This document shows positions 25,001-37,377 of a stretch of DNA of 64,000 nt, in pieces. Position numbers and translations under genes: made by a program. The DNA comes from Bombus terrestris (taxonomy: Eukaryota; Arthropoda; Insecta; Hymenoptera; Apidae). Below the pieces are notes generated by a model. It was not told the origin of the DNA and ran no database searches. It was given only the letters and a program-made list of their open reading frames with translations. The stretch lies in assembly GCF_910591885.1 (NCBI RefSeq), contig NW_025963552.1, positions 372,001 to 436,000 of the forward strand. The letters are read 5' to 3'. Within the stretch, counting starts at the first letter, position 1. Each line of letters starts with the position of its first letter.

Positions 25001-26721
25001 GACATCACATTGCACTGTACTATGTGGAAATAGTACTATTTATGTGAAAATATTCATAAACTGTAAACATTTGTCAGTAGGCAATAGGATAAAGACTTCC
25101 GGCTCCTCGGGCTGGTGCGAATATTTCAATGTCCGTATGTGCCAAAACGTTGGATTGTGACACACCTTTACGCGTCTCTCGCTCGCTGCGCTCGCTCGAA
25201 AACTATAGCCTAACCTAAAACCAATCCCTCTTGCGTTAGTCATTCGATATGAAGGCAACTTATTTCGAATTTGCGAACGTGTCGGATCGTATGTGAGGTT
25301 GGACTAAATTTTTACGAGCGAGCGGAGCGAGCGAGCAACGATCACAATTTGCAAGGTATACATATACCTTATATTGCCTTGCATACATTTCGTGTTATTA
25401 CCTAATTTTGTCAGCCACTTCGGACATCACATTGCACTTTAGTATGTGGAAATAGTACTATTTATGTGAAAATATTCATAAACTGTAAACATTTGTCAGT
25501 AGGCAATATGATAAAGACTACCGGCTCCTCGGGCTGGTGCGAATGTTTCAATGTCAGTATGTGCCAAACCGTTCGATTGTGACACACCTTTACGCGTCTC
25601 TCGCTCGCTGCGCTCGCTCGAAAACTGTAGCCTAACCTAAAACCAATCCATCTTGCGTTCATTATTCGATATGGTGTCGACATATTTCCAATTTGCGAAC
25701 GTGCCGGATCGGTTGTGAGGTTGGAGTAGATAATTACGAGCGAGCGGAGCGAGCGAGCAACGATCACAATTTGCAAGGTATACATATACCTTATATTGCC
25801 TTGCATATATTTCGTGTTATTACCTAATTTTGTCAGCCATTTCGGACATCACATTGCACTGTACTATGTGGAAGTAGTACTATTTATGTGAAACTATTCA
25901 TAAACTGTAAACATTTGTCAGTAGGCAATAGGACAAAGACTTCCGGCTCCTCGGGCTGGTGCGAATGTTTCAATGTCCGTATGTGCCATAACGTTGGATT
26001 GTGACACACCTTTACGCGTCTCTCGCTCGCTGCGCTCGCTCGAAAACTATAGCCTAACCTAAAACCAATCCCTCTTGCGTTAGTCATTCGATATGAAGGC
26101 AACTTATTTCGAATTTGCGAACGTGTCGGATCGTATGTGAGGTTGGACTAAATTTTTACGAGCGAGCGGAGCGAGCGAGCAACGATCACAATTTGCAAGG
26201 TATACATATACCTTGCAATATGCATATATATCGTGTTAGTACCTAATTTTGTCAGCCACTTCGGACATCACATTGCACTTTAGTATGTGGAAATAGTACT
26301 ATTTATGTGATACTATTCATAAACTGTAAACATTTGTCAGTAGGCAATAGGATAAAGACTTCCGGCTCCTCGGGCTGGTGCGAATGTTTCAATGTCCGTA
26401 TGTGACAAACCGTTGGAATGTGACACAACTTTACGCGTGTCTCGCTCGCTGCGCTCGCTCGAAAACGATAGCCTAACCTAAAACCAATCCCTCTTGCGTT
26501 AGTCATTCGATATGAAGGCGACTTATTTCGAATTTGCGAACGTGTCGGATCGGATGTGAGGTTGGACTAAATTTTTACGAGCCAGCGGAGCGAGCGAGCA
26601 ACGATCACAAGTTGCAAGGTATACATATACCTTGCAATATGCATATATATCGTGTTAGTACCTAATTTTGTCAGCCATTTCGGACATCACATTGCACTGT
26701 ACTATGTGGAAATAGTACTAT

Positions 26722-27563
26722 TTATGTGAAACTATTCATAAACTGTAAACATTTGTCAGTAGGCAATAGGATAAAGACTTCAGGCTTCTCGGGCTGGTGC
26801 GAATGTTTCAATGTCCGTATGTGCCAAACCGTTGGATTGTGACACACCTGTACGCGTGTCTCGCTCGCTGCGCTCGCTCGAAAACTATAGCCTAACCTAA
26901 AACCAATCCCTCTTGCGTTAGTCATTCGATATGAAGGCGACTTATTTCGAATTTGCGAACGTGTCGGATCGGATGTGAGGTTGGACTAAATTCTTACGAG
27001 CGAGCGGAGCGAGCGAGCAACGATCACAAGTTGCAAGGTATACATATACCTTATATTGCCTTGCATACATTTCGTGTTATTACCTAATTTTGTCAGCCAC
27101 TTCGGACATCACATTGCACTTTAGTATGTGGAAATAGTACTATTTATGTGAAACTATTCATAAACTGTAAACATTTGTCAGTAGGCAATAGGATAAAGAC
27201 TTCCGGCTTCTCGGGCTGGTGCGAATGTTTCAATGTCCGTATGTGCCAAACCGTTGGATTGTGACACACCTGTACGCGTGTCTCGCTCGCTGCGCTCGCT
27301 CGAATACGATAGCCTAACCTAAAACCAATCCCTCTTGCGTTAGTCATTCGATATGAAGGCGACTTATTTCGAATTTGCGAACGTGTCGGATCGGATGTGA
27401 GGTTGGACTAAATTTTTACGAGCGAGCGGAGCGAGCGAGCAACGATCACAATTTGCAAGGTATACATATACCTTGCAATATGCATATATATCGTGTTAGT
27501 ACCTAATTTTGTCAGCCATTTCGGACATCACATTGCACTGTACTATGTGGAAATAGTACTATT
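26722..27563 (+). other. Two-monomer segment containing a one-monomer deletion junction
   Basis: The sequence entering the landmark at 27144 carries GCACTTTAGTATG, which normally precedes the missing 9878-type monomer. From GTGAAACTATTC onward it matches the 10300 type. The crossover therefore lies between about 27125 and 27160, a stretch dominated by the AAATAGTACTATTT palindrome. Confidence 0.75.
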
Positions 27564-27984
27564 TATGTGAAACTATTCATAAACTGTAAACATTTGTCAG
27601 TAGGCAATAGGATAAAGACTTCCGGCTCCTCGGGCTGGTGCGAATGTTTCAATGTCCGTATGTGCCAAACCGTTGGATTGTGACACACCTTTAGGCGTCT
27701 CTCGCTCGCTGCGCTCGCTCGAAAACTATAGCCTAACCTAAAACCAATCCCTCTTGCGTTAGTCATTCGATATGAAGGCGACTTATTTCGAATTTGCGAA
27801 CGTGTCGGATCGTATGTGAGGTTGGACTAAATTTTTACGAGCGAGCGGAGCGAGTGAGCAACGATCACAATTTCCAAGCTATACATATACCTAATTTTGC
27901 CTTGCATATATTTCGTGTTATTACCTAATTTTGTCAGCCACTTCGGACATCACATTGCAGTGTAGTATGTGGAAATAGTACTAT
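27563..27984 (+). other. Chimeric monomer spanning a second one-monomer deletion
   Basis: The left part is the 10719 type (TTAGGCGTCTC, then CATTCGATATG). The right part is the 11138 type (GATCGTATGTGAGG, then GAGTGAGC and TTTCCAAGC). The lost material is one monomer, and the join lies between about 27770 and 27812, near TTCGAATTTGCGAA. This explains the absence of the GGTACT/CTAGTGC monomer from copy 3. Confidence 0.8.
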
Positions 27985-30900
27985 TTATGTGATACTATTC
28001 ATAAACTGTGAACATTTGTCAGCAGGCAATAGGATAAAGACTGCCGGCTCCTCGGGCTGGTGCGAATGTTTCAATGTCCGTATGTGCCAAACCGTTGGAT
28101 TGTGACACACCTTTACGCGACTCTCGCTCGCTGTGCTCGCTCGAAAACTATAGCCTAACCTAAAACGAATCCCTCTTGCGTCAGTCATTCGATATGAAGG
28201 CGACTTATTTCGAATTTGCGAACGTGTCGGATCGTATGTGAGATTGGACTAAATTTTTACGAGCGAGCGGAGCGAGCGAGCAACGATCACAATTTGCAAG
28301 GTATACATATACCTTATATTGCCTTGCATACATTTCGTGTTATTACCTAATTTTGTCAGCCATTTCGGACATCACACTGCACTGTACTATGTGGAAATAG
28401 TACTATTTATGTGAAACTATTCATAAACTGTAAACATTTGTCAGTAGGCAATATGATAAAGACTACCGGCTCCTCGGGCTGGTGCGAATGTTTCAATGTC
28501 AGTATGTGCCAAACCGTTCGATTGTGACACACCTTTACGCGTCTCTCGCTCGCTGCGCTCGCTCGAAAACTGTAGCCTAACCTAAAACCAATCCATCTTG
28601 CGTTCATTATTCGATATGGTGGCGACATATTTCCAATTTGCGAACGTGCCGGATCGGTTGTGAGGTTGGAGTAGATAATTACGAGCGAGCGGAGCGAATG
28701 AGCAACGATCACAATTTGCAAGGTATACATATACCTTATATTGCCTTGCATACATTTCGTGTTATTACCTAATTTTGTCAGCCATTTCGGACATCACATT
28801 GCACTGTACTATGTGGAAATAGTACTATTTATGTGAAACTATTCATAAACTGTAAACATTTGTCAGTAGGCAATAGGATAAAGACTTCCGGCTCCTCGGG
28901 CTGGTGCGAATGTTTCAATGTCCGTATGTGCCAAAACGTTGGATTGTGACACACCTTTACGCGTCTCTCGCTCGCTGCGCTCGCTCGAAAACTATAGCCT
29001 AACCTAAAACCAATCCCTCTTATGTTAGTCATTCGATATGAAGGCAACTTATTTCGAATTTGCGAACGTGTCGGATCGTATGTGAGGTTGGACTACATTT
29101 TTACGAGCGAGCGGAGCGAGTGAGCAACGATCAGAATTTCCAAGCTATACATATACCTAATGTTGCCTTGCATATATTTCGTGTTATTACCCAATTTTGT
29201 CAGCCACTTCGGACATCACATTGCACTGTAGTATGTGGAAATAGTACTATTTATGTGATACTATTCATAAACTGTGAACATTTGTCAGCAGGCAATAGGA
29301 TAAAGACTTCCGGCTCCTCGGGCTGGTGCGAATGTTTCAATGTCCGTATGTGCCAAACCGTTCGATGGTGACACACCTTTACGCGTCTCTCGCTCGCTGC
29401 GCTCGCTCGAAAACTATAGCCTAACCTAAAACCAATCCATCTTGCGTTCATTATTCGATATGGTGGCGACATATTTCGAATTTGCGAACGTGTCGGATCG
29501 TATGTGAGGTTGGACTAAATTTTTACGAGCGAGCGGAGCGAGCGAGCAACGATCACAATTTGCAAGGTATACATATACCTTATATTGCCTTGCATACATT
29601 TCGTGTTATTACCTAATTTTGTCAGCCATTTCGGACATCACATTGCACTGTACTATGTGGAAATAGTACTATTTATGTGAAACTATTCATAAACTGTAAA
29701 CATTTGTCAGTAGGCCGTAGGATAAAGACTTCCGGCTCCTCGGGCTGGTGCGAATGTTTCAATGTCCGTATGTGACAAACCGTTGGATTGTGACACACCT
29801 TTACGCGTGTCTCGCTCGCTGCGCTCGCTCTAAAACGATAGCCTAACCTAAAACCAATCCCTCTTGCGTTAGTCATTCGATATGAAGGCGACTTATTTCG
29901 AATTTGCGAACGTGTCGGATCGTATGCGAGGTTGGACTAAATTTTTACGAGCGAGCGGAGCGAGCGAGCAACGATCACAATTTGCAAGGTATACATATAC
30001 CTTGCAATATGCATATATATCGTGTTAGTACCTAATTTTGTCAGCCACTTCGGACATCACATTGCACTTTAGTATGTGGAAATAGTACTATTTATGTGAT
30101 ACTATTCATAAACTGTAAACATTTGTCAGTAGGCAATAGGATAAAGACTTCCGGCTCCTCGGGCTGGTGCGAATGTTTCAATGTCCGTATGTGCCAAACC
30201 GTTGGATTGTGACACACCTTTACACGTCTCTCGCTCGCTGCGCTCGCTCGAAAACTATAGCCTAACCTAAAACCAATCCCTCTTGCGTTAGTCATTCGAT
30301 ATGAAGGCAACTTATTTCGAATTTGCGAACGTGTCGGATCGTATGTGAGGTTGGACTAAATTTTTACGAGCGAGCGGAGCGAGTGAGCAACGATCACAAT
30401 TTCCAAGCTATACATATACCTAATGTTGCCTTGCATATATTTCGTGTTATTACCCAATTTTGTCAGCCACTTCGGACATCACATTGCACTGTAGTATGTG
30501 GAAATAGTACTATTTATGTGATACTATTCATAAACTGTGAACATTTGTCAGCAGGCAATAGGATAAAGACTGCCGGCTCCTCGGGCTGGTGCGAATGTTT
30601 CAATGTCCGTATGTGCCAAACCGTTGGATTGTGACACACCTTTACGCGACTCTCGCTCGCTGCGCTCGCTCGAAAACTATAGCCTAACCTAAAACGAATC
30701 CCTCTTGCGTCAGTCATTCGATATGAAGGCGACTTATTTCGAATTTGCGAACGTGTCGGATCGTATGTGAGATTGGACTAAATTTTTACGAGCGAGCGGA
30801 GCGAGCGAGCAACGATCACAATTTGCAAGGTATACATATACCTTATATTGCCTTGCATACATTTCGTGTTATTACCTAATTTTGTCAGCCATTTCGGACA

Positions 30901-31357
30901 TCACACTGCACTGTACTATGTGGAAATAGTACTATTTATGTGAAACTATTCATAAACTGTAAACATTTGTCAGCAGGCCATTGGATAAAGAGTTCCGGCT
31001 CCTCGGGCTGCTGCGAATGTTTCAATGTCAGTATGTGCCAAACCGTTCGATGGTGACACACCTTTACGCGTATCTCGCTCGCTGCGCTCGCTCGAAAACT
31101 ATAGCCTAACCTAAAACCAATCCATCTTGCGTGCATTATTCGATATGGTGGCGACATATTTCGAATTTGCGAACGTGTCGGATCGGTTGTGAGGTTGGAG
31201 TAGATAATTACGAGCGAGCGGAGCGAGCGAGGAACGATCACAATTTGCAAGGTATACATATACCTTATATTGCCTTGCATACATTTCGCGTTATTACCTA
31301 ATTTTGTCAGCCATTTCGGACATCACATTGCACTGTACTATGTGGAAATAGTACCAT

Positions 31358-33464
31358 TTATGTGATACTATTCATAAACTGTAAACATTTGTCAGTAGGC
31401 AATAGGATAAAGACCTCCGGCTCCTCGGGCTGGTGCGAATGTTTCAATGTGCGTATGTGACAAACCGTTGGATTGTGACACACCTTTACGCGTCTCTCGC
31501 TCGCTGCGCTCGCTCGAAAACTGTAGCCGAACCTAAAACCAATCCATCTTGCGTTAGTCATTCGATACGAAGGCGACTTATTTCGAATTTGCGAACGTGT
31601 CGGATCGTATGTGAGGTTGGACTAAATTTTTACGAGCGAGCGGAGCGAGCGAGCAACGATCACAATTTGCAAGGTATACATATACCTTATATTGCCTTGC
31701 ATACATTTCGTGTTATTACCTAATTTTGTCAGCCATTTCGGACATCACATTGCACTGTACTATGTGGAAATAGTACTATTTATGTGAAACTATTCATAAA
31801 CTGTAAACATTTGTCTGGAGGCAATATGATAAAGACTACCGGCTCCTCGGGCTGGTGCGAATGTTTCAATGTCAGTATGTGCCAAACCATTCGATTGTGA
31901 CACACCTTTACGCGTCTCTCGCTCGCTGCGCTCGCTCGAAAACTGTAGCCTAACCTAAAACCAATCCATCTTGCGTTCATTATTCGATATGGTGGCGACA
32001 TATTTCCAATTTGCGAACGTGCCGGATCGGTTGTGAGGTTGGAGTAGATAATTACGAGCGAGCGGAGCGAATGAGCAACGATCACAATTTGCAAGGTATA
32101 CATATACCTTATATTGCCTTGCATACATTTCGTGTTATTACGTAATTTTGTCAGCCATTTCGGACATCACATTGCACTGTACTATGTGGAAATAGTACTA
32201 TTTATGTGAAACTATTCATAAACTGTAAACATTTGTCAGTAGGCAATAGGATAAAGACTTCCGGCTCCTCGGGCTGGTGCGAATGTTTCAATGTCCGTAT
32301 GTGCCAAAACGTTGGATTGTGACACACCTTTACGCGTCTCTCGCTCGCTGCGCTCGCTCGACAACTATAGCCTAACCTAAAACCAATCCCTCTTGCGTTA
32401 GTCATTCGATATGAAGGCAACTTATTTCGAATTTGCGAACGTGTCGGATCGTATGTGAGGTTGGACTACATTTTTACGAGCGAGCGGAGCGAGTGAGCAA
32501 CGATCAGAATTTCCAAGCTATACATATACCTAATGTTGCCTTGCATATATTTCGTGTTATTACCCAATTTTGTCAGCCACTTCGGACATCACATTGCACT
32601 GTAGTATGTGGAAATAGTACTATTTATGTGATACTATTCATAAACTGTGAACATTTGTCAGCAGGCAATAGGATAAAGACTTCCGGCTCCTCGGGCTGGT
32701 GCGAATGTTTCAATGTCCGTATGTGCCAAACCGTTCGATGGTGACACACCTTTACGCGTCTCTCGCTCGCTGCGCTCGCTCGAAAACTATAGCCTAACCT
32801 AAAACCTATCCATCTTGCGTTCATTATTCGATATGGTGGCGACATATTTCGAATTTGCGAACGTGTCGGATCGTATGTGAGGTTGGACTAAATTTTTACG
32901 AGCGAGCGGAGCGAGCGAGGAACGATCACAATTTGCAAGGTATACATATACCTTATATTGCCTTGCATACATTTCGCGTTATTACCTAATTTTGTCAGCC
33001 ATTTCGGACATCACATTGCACTGTACTATGTGGAAATAGTACTATTTATGTGATACTATTCATAAACTGTAAACATTTGTCAGTAGGCAATAGGATAAAG
33101 ACCTCCGGCTCCTCGGGCTGGTGCAAATGTTTCAATGTCCGTATGTGACAAACCGTTGGATTGTGACACACCTTTACGCGTCTCTCGCTCGCTCCGCTCG
33201 CTCGAAAACTGTAGCCGAACCTAAAACCAATCCATCTTGCGTTCATTATTCGATATGGTGGCGACATATTTCGAATTTGCGAACGTGTCGGATCGGTTGT
33301 GAGGTTGGAGTAGATAATTACGAGCGAGCGGAGCGAGCGAGCAACGATCACAATTTGCAAGGTATACATATACCTTGCAATATACAAATATATCGTGTTA
33401 GTACCTAATTTTGTCAGCCACTTCGGACATCACATTGCACTGTAGTATGTGGAAATAGTACTAT
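31358..33464 (+). repeat. Transition block between the two array regimes
   Basis: Monomers at 31358, 31780, 32202, 32624 and 33046. The middle three match the 11982, 12404 and 12826 slots of the left HOR. The flanking two (31358, 33046) share GACCTCCGG and GTAGCCGAACC and are the cassette-type monomer that dominates the right half. The block thus interleaves both families. Private features include TCTGGAGGC near 31815 and GCTCCGCTC in ARM2 near 33195. Confidence 0.8.
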
Positions 33465-34851
33465 TTAGGTGAAACTATTCACAAACTGTAAACATTTGTC
33501 AGTAGGCAATAGGATAAAGACTTCCGGCTCCTCGGGCTGGTGCGAATGTTTCAATGTCAGTATGTGCCAAACCATTCGATTGTGACACACCTTTACGCGT
33601 CTCTCGCTCGCTGCGCTCGCTCGAAGACTGTAGCCTAACCTGAAACCAATCCCTCTTGCGTTAGTCATTCGATATGAAGGCGACTTATTTCGAATTTGCG
33701 AACGTGTCGGATCGTATGTGAGATTGGACTAAATTTTTACGAGCGAGCGGAGCGAGCGAGCAACGATCACAATTTGCAAGGTATACATATACCTTATATT
33801 GCCTTGCATACATTTCGTGTTATTACCTAATTTTGTCAGCCATTTCGGACATCACATTGCACTGTAGTATGTGGAGATAGTACTATTTAGGTGAAACTAT
33901 TCACAAACTGTAAACATTTGTCAGTAGGCAATATGATAAAGACTTCCGGCTCCTCGGGCTGGTGGGAATGTTTCAATGTCAGTATGTGCCAAACCGTTGG
34001 ATTGTGACACACCTTTACGCGTCTCTCGCTCGCTGCGCTCGCTCGAAAACTATAGCCTAACCTAAAACCAATCCCTCTTGCGTTAGTCATTCGATATGAA
34101 GGCAACTTATTTCGAATTTGCGAACGTGTCGGATCGTATGTGAGGTTGGACTAAATTTTTACGAGCGAGCGGAGCGAGCGAGCAACGATCACAATTTGCA
34201 AGGTATACATATACCTTGCAATATACAAATATATCGTGTTAGTACCTAATTTTGTCAGCCACTTCGGACATCACATTGCACTGTAGTATGTGGAAATAGT
34301 GCTATTTAGGTGAAACTATTCACAAACTGTAAACATTTGTCAGTAGGCAATAGGATAAAGACTTCCGGCTCCTCGGGCTGGTGCGAATGTTTCAATGTCA
34401 GTATGTGCCAAACCGTTCGATTGTGACACACTTTTACGCGTCTCTCGCTCGCTGCGCTCGCTCGAAGACTGTAGCCTAACCTAAAACTAATCCCTCTTGC
34501 GTTAGTCATTCGATATGAAGGCGACTTATTTCGAATTTGCGAACGTGTCGGATCGTATGCGAGATTGGACTAAATTTTTACGAGCGAGCGGAGCGAGCGA
34601 GCAACGATCACAATTTGCAAGGTATACATATACCTTATATTGCCTTGCATACATTTCGTGTTATTACCTAACTTTGTCAGCCATTTCGGACATCACATTG
34701 CACTGTACTGTGTGGAAATAGTACTATTTATGTGAAACTATTCATATACTGTAAACATTTGTCAGTAGGCAATATGATAAAGACTTCCGGCTCCTCGGGC
34801 TGGTGCGAATGTTTCAATGTCAGTATGTGCCAAACCGTTCGATTGTGACAC

Positions 34852-36114
34852 ACCTTTACGCGTCTCTCGCTCGCTGCGCTCGCTCGAAAACTGTAGCCTA
34901 ACCTAAAACCAATCCATCTTGCGTTCATTATTCGATATGGTGGCGACATATTTCGAATTTGCGAACGTGTCGGATCGGTTGTGAGGTTGGAGTAGATAAT
35001 TACGAGCGAGCGGAGCGAGCGAGCAACGATCACAATTTGCAGGGTATACATACACCTTGCTATATGCATATATATCGTGTTAGTACCTAATTTTGTCAGC
35101 CACTTCGGACATCACATTGCACTGTAGTATGTGGAGATAGTACTATTTAGGTGAAACTATTCACAAACTGTAAACATTTGTCAGTAGGCAATATGATAAA
35201 GACTTCCGGCTCCTCGGGCTGGTGTGAATGTTTCAATGTCAGTATGTGCCAAACCGTTGGATTATGACACACCTTTACGCGTCTCTCGCTCGATGCGCGA
35301 GCTCGAAAACTATAGCCTAACCTAAAACCAATCCCTCTTGCGTTAGTCATTCGATATGATGGCGACTTATTTCGAATTTGCGAACGTGTCGGATCGTATG
35401 TGAGGTTGGACTAAATTTTTACGAGCGAGCGGAGCGAGCGAGCAACGATCACAATTTGCAAGGTATACATATACCTTATATTGCCTTGCATACATTTCGT
35501 GTTATTACCTAATTTTGTCAGCCATTTCGGACATCACATTGCACTGTACTATGTGGAAATAGTACTATTTATGTGAAACTATTCATATGCTGTAAACATT
35601 TGTCAGTAGGCAATATGATAAAGACTTCCGGCTCCTCGGGCTGGTGCGAATGTTTCAATGTCAGTATGTGCCAAACCGTTCGATTGTGACACACCTTTAC
35701 GCGTCTCTCGCTCGCTGCGCTCGCTCGAAAACTGTAGCCTAACCTAAAACCAATCCATCTTGCGTTCATTATTCGATATGGTGGCGACATATTTCGAATT
35801 TGCGAACGTGTCGGATCGGTTGTGAGGTTGGAGTAGATAATTACGAGTGAGCGGAGCGAGCGAGCAACGATCACAATTTGCAAGGTATACATATACCTTA
35901 TATTGCCTTGCATACATTTCGTGTTATTACCTAATTTTGTCAGCCATTTCAGACATCACATTGCACTGTACTATGTGGAAATAGTACTAATTATGTGAAA
36001 CTATTCATAAACTGTAAACATTTGTCAGTAGGCAATAGGATAAAGACTTCCGGCTCCTCGGGCTGGTGCGAATGTTTCAATGTCCGTATGTGCCAAACCG
36101 TTGGATTGTGACAC
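34852..36114 (+). repeat. 1,263-bp (three-monomer) duplication, first copy
   Basis: Matches the next 1,263 bp at a constant offset (35147 to 36410, 35569 to 36832). Shared private bases are GCAGGGTATACATACACC, GGTGTGAATG, GGATTATGAC, CTCGATGCGC and TTCATATGCTG. The edges are placed by where the match fades and are uncertain by about 50 bp. Confidence 0.75.
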
Positions 36115-37377
36115 ACCTTTACGCGTCTCTCGCTCGCTGCGCTCGCTCGAAAACTGTAGCCTAACCTAAAACCAATCCATCTTGCGTTCATTATTCGATA
36201 TGGTGGCGACATATTTCGAATTTGCGAACGTGTCGGATCGGTTGTGAGGTTGGAGTAGATAATTACGAGCGAGCGGAGCGAGCGAGCAACGATCACAATT
36301 TGCAGGGTATACATACACCTTGCTATATGCATATATATCGTGTTAGTACCTAATTTTGTCAGCCACTTCGGACATCACATTGCACTGTAGTATGTGGAGA
36401 TAGTACTATTTAGGTGAAACTATTCACAAACTGTAAACATTTGTCAGTAGGCAATATGATAAAGACTTCCGGCTCCTCGGGCTGGTGTGAATGTTTCAAT
36501 GTCAGTATGTGCCAAACCGTTGGATTATGACACACCTTTACGCGTCTCTCGCTCGATGCGCTAGCTCGAAAACTATAGCCTAACCTAAAACCAATCCCTC
36601 TTGCGTTAGTCATTCGATATGATGGCGACTTATTTCGAATTTGCGAACGTGTCGGATCGTATGTGAGGTTGGACTAAATTTTTACGAGCGAGCGGAGCGA
36701 GCGAGCAACGATCACAATTTGCAAGGTATACATATACCTTATATTGCCTTGCATACATTTCGTGTTATTACCTAATTTTGTCAGCCATTTCGGACATCAC
36801 ATTGCACTGTACTATGTGGAAATAGTACTATTTATGTGAAACTATTCATATGCTGTAAACATTTGTCAGTAGGCAATATGATAAAGACTTCCGGCTCCTC
36901 GGGCTGGTGCGAATGTTTCAATGTCAGTATGTGCCAAACCGTTCGATTGTGACACACCTTTACGCGTCTCTCGCTCGCTGCGCTCGCTCGAAAACTGTAG
37001 CCTAACCTAAAACCAATCCATCTTGCGTTCATTATTCGATATGGTGGCGACATATTTCGAATTTGCGAACGTGTCGGATCGGTTGTGAGGTTGGAGTAGA
37101 TAATTACGAGCGAGCGGAGCGAGCGAGCAACGATCACAATTTGCAAGGTATACATATACCTTATATTGCCTTGCATACATTTCGTGTTATTACCTAATTT
37201 TGTCAGCCATTTCAGACATCACATTGCACTGTACTATGTGGAAATAGTACTAATTATGTGAAACTATTCATAAACTGTAAACATTTGTCAGTAGGCAATA
37301 GGATAAAGACTTCCGGCTCCTCGGGCTGGTGTGAATGTTTCAATGTCAGTATGTGCCAAACCGTTGGATTGTGACAC
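36115..37377 (+). repeat. 1,263-bp (three-monomer) duplication, second copy
   Basis: Second copy of the preceding unit. Visible differences include GCGCTAGCTCG (about 36557) against GCGCGAGCTCG (about 35294), and GAGCGAGCGG against GAGTGAGCGG in ARM1. The right edge fades near 37330-37380, where the following monomer switches to GTCAGTATG. Confidence 0.75.

Larger units (their letters stand above)
24618..31357 (+). repeat. HOR copy 3: 16 monomers, 6,740 bp (two lost, one gained; the 14511-type slot is replaced)
   Basis: The order follows copy 1 through 24618, 25040, 25462, 25884, 26303 and 26722. The 9878-type monomer is then missing, and 27144 and 27563 take the next two slots. The 11138-type monomer is also missing before 27985 (11560 type). 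The series continues at 28407, 28829, 29251, 29673 and 30092. An extra 11560-type monomer is inserted at 30514, and 30936 is the 14089 type. The following unit at 31358 is not the expected 14511 type. Both losses and the gain are whole monomers and preserve the landmark phase. Confidence 0.88.
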
